Positions 1 through 4,556 of a stretch of DNA of 5,585 bases are shown one piece after another. The position numbers and the translations under genes were made by a program. Position 1 is the stretch's first letter; each line of letters begins with the position of its first letter. The notes beneath the pieces were generated by a model. That model was given only the letters and a program-made list of their open reading frames with translations. It was not told the DNA's origin and ran no database searches. Origin of the DNA: Limimaricola sp041580155 (GTDB lineage Bacteria; Pseudomonadota; Alphaproteobacteria; Rhodobacterales; Rhodobacteraceae); assembly GCA_041580155.1 (NCBI GenBank), contig JBFGEI010000219.1:1-5585 (forward strand), written 5' to 3'.

Positions 1-5
1 GATGC

Positions 6-82
6 GCGGTTGTAGCTCAGTTGGTTAGAGTACCGGCCTGTCACGCCGGGGGTCGCGGGTTCGAGCCCCGTCAACCGCGCCA
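6..82 (+). tRNA. tRNA-Asp, anticodon GTC
   Basis: The complete 77-nt cloverleaf can be folded by eye. The 7-bp acceptor stem pairs 6-12 with 72-78, with G79 as discriminator and CCA encoded at 80-82. The anticodon stem CCGGC/GCCGG (33-37 with 45-49) encloses loop 38-44 with anticodon GTC at 40-42. The T arm pairs 55-59 with 67-71 around the TTCGAGC loop. The D arm has the usual GCTC start and a GG pair in its loop. The anticodon reads Asp codons GAC and GAU, and the G discriminator is the known identity base for AspRS. The anticodon and T-arm regions closely resemble E. coli tRNA-Asp. Only five bases precede it in the window, so its promoter and any upstream tRNA partner cannot be seen. Confidence 0.98.
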
Positions 83-107
83 CTTACTTTCAAGACACGC
101 AGCCCTT

Positions 108-131
108 GCAGTCTCCCCTTGGGGAAGCTGC
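108..131 (+). terminator. Hairpin after tRNA-Asp, possible terminator or 3' processing stem
   Basis: GCAG at 108-111 pairs with CTGC at 128-131, followed by a G-U pair, one mismatch and then TCCCC/GGGGA around a very tight loop. The hairpin lies 26 nt after the tRNA CCA end and is the first stem in that direction. There is no T run on either side, so an intrinsic terminator is only a guess. It could equally be a processing or Rho-associated structure, or have no function. Confidence 0.3.
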
Positions 132-183
132 GGGGCCGTGCGCGTTTTCGGTGTGCCGATCCTGCCGGTGTCGGCGGGGGATG

Positions 184-214
184 GCGCGGCCCGCGGCGGA
201 TGCCGGGGCCGCGC
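184..214. terminator. GC-rich hairpin at the 3' end of the M20 peptidase gene
   Basis: Nine pairs (184-192 with 206-214; left arm GCGCGGCCC) continue, after one bulged G at 193, into four more pairs (194-197 with 202-205) closing a GGAT loop. The stem begins 7 bases past the peptidase stop codon in its direction of transcription and lies between two convergent genes, which is where a terminator or 3'-end stabilising structure is expected. No U tract follows on either strand, so it does not meet the standard intrinsic terminator pattern. The arm sequence recurs in the hairpin at 4505-4533. Confidence 0.45.
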
Positions 215-220
215 GCCGTG

Positions 221-1597
221 TCACTCCGACAGCGCCGCCAGAACCCGGGCCCAGCTACGGATGCCCTTGTGGAAGCTGCGCAGGTCGTATTTCTCGTTCG
301 GGCTGTGGATCAGGTCGTCGTCATTGCCGAAGCCGATCAGCATCGAATCCATCTCGAGGATCGACTTGAAGTAGCCGGCGATCGGGATCGAGCCGCCCGA
401 GCCGATGAAGGCGGCGGGGCGCGGCCATTCGTGGCTCAGCGCCTGGCGGGCCTTCTCGAACGCCGGGTCGTCGGTCGACATCACGCTGGCCGGGGCGGCG
501 CCGTGGTCGTGGAACTCGACCGTGCAGTCATGCGGCAGCATCTCGCGCACCATGGCGCGGAAGCTGTCGCGGATCTTCAGCGGGTCCTGCTGGCCGACCA
601 GGCGGAAGCTGATCTTGGCGCTGGCCTGCGACGGCAGCACGGTCTTGAAGCCGGCGCCGGCATAACCGCCGGAAATGCCGTTGATCTCGCAGGTCGGGCG
701 CGACCAGATCATCTCGAGCGCGGTGCGGTCGGCTTCGCCGGCCGGGTGGCTGAGGCCGACGCCGCCGAGAAATGCGCCCTCGTCGAAGCCGAGCGCGTCC
801 CACTGGTCGCGCATCTGGTCGGTGATCTCGGGCACCCCGTCGTAGAAACCCGGCACGGTGATCCGGCCGCTGGCGTCGTGCAGCGCCGCGATGATCTTCG
901 ACAGCACCCGGATCGGGTTGATCGCGGCGCCGCCATACATGCCGGAATGCAGGTCGCGGTCCGGGCCGGTGATGACGATCTCTTCGCCAAGCAGGCCGCG
1001 CAGCATGGTGGTGATCGCCGGGGTATCGCGGTCGAACAGCCCGGTGTCGCAGATCAGCGCCAGATCGGCCTTCAGCTCGGCGGCGTGGTCGCGCAGGAAC
1101 GGCACCAGCGACGGCGATCCGGATTCCTCCTCGCCTTCGAACAGGATCGAGATCCGGGCCGGCAGCGCGCCATGCACCGCGACCCAGGCGCGGCAGGCCT
1201 CGACGAAGGTCATCAGCTGGCCCTTGTCGTCCGAGGCGCCGCGGCCGCGGATCACCTGGCCGGCCTCGGTGTCCTGCAGTTCGGGCTCGAACGGCGGGGT
1301 CTTCCACAGGTTCAGCGGGTCGGCCGGCTGCACGTCGTAATGGCCGTAGAACAGCAGGTGGCGGGCGCCGTCGCCGGCGCTGCCGGTGACCATCGGATGG
1401 CCCGGCGTCGGCCGGCTGGCGGCGTCCGAGAAGCCGATGCGGCGCAGATCCTCGACCAGCCAGTCGGCGGCGGCGCGGCAGTCGGCGGCGTTGGCCGGAT
1501 CGGTCGAGATCGACGGGATCCGCAGCAGTTCCAGCAGCCGGTCGATCGCTTCGGGCAAATCCGCATCGATGCGGGCGAGGACGGGGTCGAGTGTCAT
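221..1597 (-). CDS. M20-family metallopeptidase (cytosolic dipeptidase type)
   Basis: This is a 458-aa zinc hydrolase of the M20 family (ArgE/DapE/carnosinase group), probably a cytoplasmic dipeptidase, since no signal peptide is visible. The metal and catalytic motifs are all present: GHYDVQPAD with H86 and D88, GRGASDDKG with bridging D123, EGEEESGS with catalytic E157 and metal-binding E158, ICDTG with D184, and HSPNE with H431. The dimerisation (lid) domain is inserted at roughly residues 195-370 and carries LHSGMYGG (H217), NGISGGY and the FRLVGQQDP strand. GSGGSIP near 400 is the usual C-terminal-lobe loop. Length and motif spacing suit the CNDP2/DUG1-like branch. I chose the ATG at 1597 because AGGAG lies 5 nt upstream. 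An in-frame ATG at 1747 would add 50 residues without family character that cross the hemA control region. The exact substrate cannot be read from sequence. The gene is divergent from hemA and convergent with tRNA-Asp. Confidence 0.93.
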   Translation of the reverse strand: MTLDPVLARIDADLPEAIDRLLELLRIPSISTDPANAADCRAAADWLVEDLRRIGFSDAASRPTPGHPMVTGSAGDGARHLLFYGHYDVQPADPLNLWKTPPFEPELQDTEAGQVIRGRGASDDKGQLMTFVEACRAWVAVHGALPARISILFEGEEESGSPSLVPFLRDHAAELKADLALICDTGLFDRDTPAITTMLRGLLGEEIVITGPDRDLHSGMYGGAAINPIRVLSKIIAALHDASGRITVPGFYDGVPEITDQMRDQWDALGFDEGAFLGGVGLSHPAGEADRTALEMIWSRPTCEINGISGGYAGAGFKTVLPSQASAKISFRLVGQQDPLKIRDSFRAMVREMLPHDCTVEFHDHGAAPASVMSTDDPAFEKARQALSHEWPRPAAFIGSGGSIPIAGYFKSILEMDSMLIGFGNDDDLIHSPNEKYDLRSFHKGIRSWARVLAALSE

Positions 1598-1602
1598 GCG
1601 GA

Positions 1603-1607
1603 CTCCT
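1603..1607 (-). promoter_or_regulatory. Shine-Dalgarno site of the M20 peptidase gene
   Basis: On the minus strand AGGAG is followed by five bases and then ATG at 1597-1595. It is a strong match to the anti-SD sequence and is the main reason for preferring the 458-aa start over the longer reading frame. Confidence 0.8.
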
Positions 1608-1610
1608 GCT

Positions 1611-1629
1611 ATACTGCGCAGCACAGTAT
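1611..1629. repeat. Inverted repeat ATACTG-N7-CAGTAT, operator-like
   Basis: Two perfect 6-bp arms (1611-1616 and 1624-1629) are separated by seven bases. The element is 3 bp upstream of the peptidase Shine-Dalgarno site and overlaps the best -10 candidate for that gene. Its A/T-containing arms stand out in a G+C-rich background. It could be an operator for a dimeric repressor or a 6-bp stem in the mRNA leader. No regulator gene is present beside it to suggest which. Confidence 0.4.
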
Positions 1630-1654
1630 TGGGCTTTTCGGCGCTGTCCAGCAA
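1625..1654 (-). promoter_or_regulatory. Tentative sigma-70-type promoter for the M20 peptidase
   Basis: Read on the minus strand, TTGCTG (1654-1649) and AATACT (1630-1625) are 18 bp apart. These match 3 of 6 and 4 of 6 consensus bases, so support is weak. The predicted start would give a leader of about 20 nt before the ATG at 1597, and the -10 would be covered by the inverted repeat at 1611-1629. Confidence 0.22.
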
Positions 1655-1702
1655 TGCGGCAAAACTGCGTCCGGGGGGTGTCCAATCTGCGACGTCACGC
1701 CG

Positions 1703-1756
1703 AATTGTAGCGCCGGCATGCCGCCGCCCCCGGCAAAGTCGCGGCAAATTGTAGCG
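1703..1756 (+). repeat. Direct repeat AATTGTAGCG, two copies 44 bp apart
   Basis: Identical 10-mers occur at 1703-1712 and 1747-1756, both in the same orientation in the control region upstream of hemA. The 44-bp offset is close to four helical turns, so both would face nearly the same side of the DNA. Relative to the candidate hemA start they centre at about -86 and -42, positions typical of activator sites. The repeat itself is visible in the sequence; the regulatory role is inferred. Confidence 0.5.
1741..1755 (+). promoter_or_regulatory. RegA/PrrA-like binding site upstream of hemA
   Basis: GCGGC, five bases, then GTAGC fits the RegA (PrrA) consensus as I recall it, GCGGC-N5-GTCGC, at nine of ten fixed positions. 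It ends 3 bp before the proposed -35 of hemA. In Rhodobacter species hemA expression responds to oxygen through the RegBA/PrrBA two-component system, so such a site is expected here. GC-rich motifs like this arise by chance fairly often, which limits confidence. Confidence 0.4.
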
Positions 1757-1758
1757 TG

Positions 1759-1787
1759 TTGTCCGCGGCGGGCAGCACCTATATGAC
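1759..1787 (+). promoter_or_regulatory. Candidate hemA promoter
   Basis: TTGTCC (1759-1764) and TATGAC (1782-1787) are separated by exactly 17 bp, each matching four of six sigma-70 consensus bases. Transcription would begin near 1794, giving a leader of about 44 nt. The short A/T-rich stretch CTATATGA is the only good -10 candidate close to hemA. No FnrL-type site (TTGAT-N4-ATCAA) or PpsR-type site (TGT-N12-ACA) was found beside it by eye. Confidence 0.4.
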
Positions 1788-1796
1788 CTTCACGAC

Positions 1797-1811
1797 CGGG
1801 GCAGGGCCCCG
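1797..1811 (+). other. Short GC hairpin at the hemA mRNA 5' end
   Basis: CGGGGC (1797-1802) pairs perfectly with GCCCCG (1806-1811) around a 3-nt loop. If transcription starts near 1794, the stem sits at the very 5' end of the transcript and could slow decay from that end. It stops 16 bases short of the Shine-Dalgarno site, so it should not block translation by itself. Confidence 0.35.
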
Positions 1812-1837
1812 TTGCGCCGCTGACGGAAAGGGGACCA

Positions 1838-3067
1838 ATGCCCGTGGATTACCAAGCAGGGCTAGATGCCGCGATCGGCAAGCTGCACAGCGAAGGCCGT
1901 TACCGGACCTTCATCGACATCGAGCGCCACAACGGCCAGTTTCCTCACGCAACCTGGCACCGTCCCGACGGCAGCAAGGCGCCGGTCACGGTCTGGTGCG
2001 GCAACGACTACCTCGGCATGGGCCAGCACCCTGCGGTTCTCGCGGCGATGCACGAGGCGCTCGACGCGGTCGGCGCCGGATCCGGCGGCACCCGCAACAT
2101 CTCGGGCACCACGGTCTACCACAAGCGGCTCGAGGCCGAACTCGCCGATCTGCACCGCAAGGAAGCGGCGCTGCTGTTCACCAGCGCCTACATCGCCAAC
2201 GACGCGACGCTGTCGACCCTGCCGCGGCTGTTCCCCGGGCTAATCATCTATTCCGACGCGCTGAACCATGCCTCGATGATCGAGGGCGTGCGCCGCAACG
2301 GCGGCGCCAAGCGGATCTTCCGGCACAACGATCTCGCGCATCTGCGCGAGCTGCTGGCCGCGGACGACCCGGCGGCGCCGAAGCTGATCGCCTTTGAATC
2401 GGTCTATTCGATGGACGGCGATTTCGGCCCGATCAAGGAGATCTGCGATCTCGCCGAGGAGTTCAACGCGCTGACCTATCTCGACGAGGTGCACGCGGTC
2501 GGCATGTACGGTCCGCGCGGCGGCGGCGTCGCCGAACGCGACGGGCTGGCGCATCGGGTCGACATCATCAACGGCACGCTGGGCAAGGCTTACGGCGTGA
2601 TGGGCGGCTACATCGCCACCAGCGCCAGGATGGCCGATGCGGTGCGGTCCTACGCGCCGGGGTTCATCTTCACCACCTCGCTGCCGCCGGCGGTCGCCGC
2701 CGGTGCCGCCGCCAGCGTGGCGCATCTGAAGACCGACCAGGGCCTGCGCGACGCGCATCAGACCCAGGCGAAGATCCTGAAGACCCGGCTGCGGATGCTC
2801 GGGCTGCCGATCATCGATCACGGCAGCCACATCGTGCCGCTGATCGTCGGCGATCCGATACACACCAAGCTGATTTCCGACATGCTGTTGGCGGATCACG
2901 GGATTTACGTGCAGCCGATCAACTTCCCGACGGTGCCGCGCGGCACCGAGCGGCTGCGCTTCACCCCGTCGCCGGTGCATGGCGCCAAGGAGATGGACGC
3001 GCTGGTGCATGCGCTTGATGCGTTGTGGTCGCATTGTGCGCTGAATCGCGCCGAATTAGCCGGTTAA
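1838..3067 (+). CDS. hemA: 5-aminolevulinate synthase
   Basis: This PLP enzyme condenses glycine with succinyl-CoA to 5-aminolevulinate, CO2 and CoA. It is the committed step of the C4 (Shemin) route to heme and other tetrapyrroles, and it acts in the cytoplasm. The 409-aa protein matches my memory of Rhodobacter capsulatus HemA (401 aa) almost throughout. K250 in NGTLGKAYG is the Schiff-base lysine (K248 there). D216 and H219 in YLDEVHAVG contact the PLP ring, and H144 in DALNHASM stacks on it. The glycine-rich GAGSGGTRNISG and the C-terminal PTVPRGTERLRFTPSP block are also present. There is no N-terminal CP-type heme regulatory motif. The ATG start has AAGGGGA 3 nt upstream and gives the usual N-terminus. 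The last eight or so residues extend past the R. capsulatus end. The gene has its own control region, divergent from the peptidase. Confidence 0.98.
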   Translation: MPVDYQAGLDAAIGKLHSEGRYRTFIDIERHNGQFPHATWHRPDGSKAPVTVWCGNDYLGMGQHPAVLAAMHEALDAVGAGSGGTRNISGTTVYHKRLEAELADLHRKEAALLFTSAYIANDATLSTLPRLFPGLIIYSDALNHASMIEGVRRNGGAKRIFRHNDLAHLRELLAADDPAAPKLIAFESVYSMDGDFGPIKEICDLAEEFNALTYLDEVHAVGMYGPRGGGVAERDGLAHRVDIINGTLGKAYGVMGGYIATSARMADAVRSYAPGFIFTTSLPPAVAAGAAASVAHLKTDQGLRDAHQTQAKILKTRLRMLGLPIIDHGSHIVPLIVGDPIHTKLISDMLLADHGIYVQPINFPTVPRGTERLRFTPSPVHGAKEMDALVHALDALWSHCALNRAELAG

Positions 3068-3087
3068 CCCTTTCTGCAGGTGCGAGG

Positions 3088-3107
3088 CTCTACGGCTTGT
3101 GGTAGAG
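3088..3107 (+). terminator. Hairpin downstream of hemA
   Basis: CTCTAC (3088-3093) pairs with GTAGAG (3102-3107) around an 8-nt loop, 20 bases after the hemA stop codon. It is the first stem after the gene. No U run follows, so it may be a weak or Rho-assisted end, or an mRNA stability element within a longer transcript through rodZ. Confidence 0.35.
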
Positions 3108-3143
3108 TGAACCCTAGGACCATTCGAGAGTTGCGTGAGACAG

Positions 3144-3161
3144 CCTCGGACCGGTCCGGGG
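3144..3161 (+). repeat. Palindrome/hairpin in the rodZ leader
   Basis: A perfect 12-bp palindrome, CGGACCGGTCCG (3147-3158), extends through a G-U pair and two further pairs to 3144-3161, giving a 7-bp stem with a CCGG loop in RNA. It lies 24 bases upstream of the chosen rodZ start. It could be a protein-binding palindrome in DNA or a leader stem. Nothing in the sequence decides between them. Confidence 0.35.
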
Positions 3162-3185
3162 CAGGCAGAAACGGGAACACTCGAT

Positions 3186-4502
3186 ATGATCGGGCGAAGC
3201 TTCAGGCGCAACAGTGCCACTGAAGAGGTTGAGGCCAAGGGCTTTGACGCCTTCGAGTTGCGTCTGGGTGACCTGATGCGTGGCGAACGCGCGACGCTGG
3301 GCAAGAGCCTGCTCGACGTGCAGCGCGAACTCAAGATCAAGGCGGCCTATATCGCCGCGATCGAGAATTCCGATCCCACCGCCTTCGACACGCCGGGCTT
3401 CATCGCCGGCTACGTGCGGTCCTACGCACGCTACCTGAAGATGGACCCCGACGCCGCCTTCGAGACCTTCTGCCGCGAATCCGGCTTCATCACCGCGCAT
3501 GGCATGTCCTCGGCGGCATCGGCGGTCAAACCGACCCGCGAAGAGCGACTCGCCGCCAACGGCGGGCTCGGCAAGAACATTTTCGCCGACCACGCCACCC
3601 CGTTCATCCCCTCGGGCGAAATGCTGTTCGCCGGCTTCGAACCACGGGCGCTGGGGTCGGTGGGGGTGCTGATCGCGCTGATCGGCGGGCTGGGCTACGG
3701 CGGCTGGTCGATGCTGCAGGAAGTGCAGCGGGTGCGGCTGGCGCCGATCGAACAGGTGCCGACGGTGATCGCCGATGTCGATCCGCTGGCCGGCGGCGCC
3801 CGCGCCACCGGGTCCGAGCTTGAAGTCGCGGCGCTGACCCCGGCGCCGGCAGAGGTGCTCGACCGGCTGTACCGGCCGCAGGCGCTCGACGTGCCGGTGC
3901 TGGTGCCGCGCGACGGTCCGATCGCGTCGCTGTCGCCGTCGATCCTGGCGCCGCGCCGCCCGGGTCAGGACGCCGAGGTGGCGCTGTCCGACAGCGATAT
4001 CGCGTCGCTGCAGATCAGCCCGATGCTGGCCGCGCTCGACGCCGAGCAGGCGCAGCCGCAGATCGAGATTCCCGAGGTTCTGGTCGCCGATGCCAATGCA
4101 GATGCCGAGGCCGACGCGATCGCCGGCATCGTCGCCGCCAGCGGCGTGCAGGTCACCGAAACCCCGGCGCCGCCGCTGACCATGGTCGCGGTGCGCCCGG
4201 CCTGGGTCCGGGTCAAGTCGGCCGATGGCACCACGCTGTTCGAAGGCATCATGAATGCCGGCGACAGCTGGGAAGTCCCGGCGATGGAAGACGCGCCGAA
4301 CCTGCGGGTCGGCGAATCCGGCGCGGTGTATTTCGCGGTCGCCGGCACCCATTACGGCCCGGTCGGTCCGCGCGGAACCGTGACCTCGAACCTGGCCTTG
4401 TCGGTGGACAATCTGACCGCCACATATCAGGTTGCCGACCTGAACGACGACTCCGACCTGGCCGTGCTGGTCAACGTGGCCGAGGTCGTCACCACCGAAT
4501 GA
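3186..4502 (+). CDS. rodZ: RodZ-like cell-shape protein: helix-turn-helix, membrane span and DUF4115
   Basis: This 438-aa protein probably anchors the MreB cytoskeleton to the membrane during cell elongation. Residues about 25-105 form a RodZ-type HTH domain (LGKSLLDVQRELKIKAAYIA). In FIAGYVRSYAR, F72 and Y76 align with E. coli RodZ F60 and Y64, the MreB-contact aromatics. A glycine-rich membrane segment spans about 156-177. A Pro/Ala/Asp-rich linker, presumably periplasmic, runs to about 330. A DUF4115 domain follows at about 333-405 (AWVRVKSADGTTLFEG, GPVGPRGTV), then a short tail. It is longer than E. coli RodZ (337 aa as I recall), mostly because of the linker. I chose ATG 3186 because MIGR plus a basic stretch is the usual N-terminus of alphaproteobacterial relatives as I recall them. 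An in-frame GTG at 3135 would add 17 untypical residues. The Shine-Dalgarno is weak (GGGA, 9-nt spacing). ispG directly downstream, as in E. coli, supports the call. A plain transcriptional regulator is less likely because of the membrane span. Confidence 0.85.
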   Translation: MIGRSFRRNSATEEVEAKGFDAFELRLGDLMRGERATLGKSLLDVQRELKIKAAYIAAIENSDPTAFDTPGFIAGYVRSYARYLKMDPDAAFETFCRESGFITAHGMSSAASAVKPTREERLAANGGLGKNIFADHATPFIPSGEMLFAGFEPRALGSVGVLIALIGGLGYGGWSMLQEVQRVRLAPIEQVPTVIADVDPLAGGARATGSELEVAALTPAPAEVLDRLYRPQALDVPVLVPRDGPIASLSPSILAPRRPGQDAEVALSDSDIASLQISPMLAALDAEQAQPQIEIPEVLVADANADAEADAIAGIVAASGVQVTETPAPPLTMVAVRPAWVRVKSADGTTLFEGIMNAGDSWEVPAMEDAPNLRVGESGAVYFAVAGTHYGPVGPRGTVTSNLALSVDNLTATYQVADLNDDSDLAVLVNVAEVVTTE

Positions 4503-4504
4503 TC

Positions 4505-4533
4505 GCGCGGCCAGGACCACCGGTCGGCCGCGC
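4505..4533 (+). other. Strong GC hairpin between rodZ and ispG
   Basis: GCGCGGCC (4505-4512) pairs perfectly with GGCCGCGC (4526-4533). Above a 2-nt bulge, GACC/GGTC (4515-4518 with 4522-4525) closes a 3-nt loop. It starts 2 bases after the rodZ stop codon and ends 12 bases before the ispG Shine-Dalgarno site. Without a U tract it is more likely a partial terminator, processing site or mRNA stability boundary within a rodZ-ispG operon than a full stop. The arms repeat those of the hairpin at 184-214. Confidence 0.5.
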
Positions 4534-4545
4534 CACAGGCTGACC

Positions 4546-4551
4546 GAAAGG
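4546..4551 (+). promoter_or_regulatory. Shine-Dalgarno site of ispG
   Basis: GAAAGG lies 5 nt before ATG 4557 and fixes the ispG start. The surrounding GCTGAC-N-GAAAGG pattern is shared with the hemA leader (GCTGACGGAAAGG, 1819-1831), probably only because both are ribosome-binding regions. Confidence 0.65.
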
Positions 4552-4556
4552 CCGAT

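Noticed and set aside
57..82. The 3' end of tRNA-Asp as a phage or island attachment site
   Set aside because: No second copy of the tRNA 3' end and no integrase gene occur in the window. Ordinary housekeeping genes follow.
1598..1747. A longer peptidase start at ATG 1747
   Set aside because: The extra 50 residues carry no M20 character and cross the hemA control region, whereas ATG 1597 has an ideal AGGAG at 5-nt spacing.
119..1786. A 555-codon open frame on the plus strand across the peptidase gene
   Set aside because: It lies antisense to a peptidase with complete catalytic motifs. Its translation is rich in Arg/Gly/Ala/Asp with no recognisable domain, as expected for the mirror frame of a G+C-rich gene.
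1598..1837. FnrL (TTGAT-N4-ATCAA) or PpsR/CrtJ (TGT-N12-ACA) sites upstream of hemA
   Set aside because: I searched because both are known regulators of tetrapyrrole genes in Rhodobacter, but the TGT triplets I checked have no ACA at the right spacing and no FnrL-like palindrome is present.
2240..3034. A 264-codon open frame on the minus strand inside hemA
   Set aside because: It is a shadow of the hemA coding frame and has no domain or ribosome-binding support.
3062..3069. Palindrome GGTTAACC over the hemA stop codon
   Set aside because: An 8-bp palindrome is expected by chance in a sequence of this length and nothing around it supports a function.
3097..3120. A possible promoter for rodZ starting at TTGTGG
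   Set aside because: No acceptable -10 occurs at 16-18 bp spacing, and the nearest TAGGAC is only about 12 bp away.
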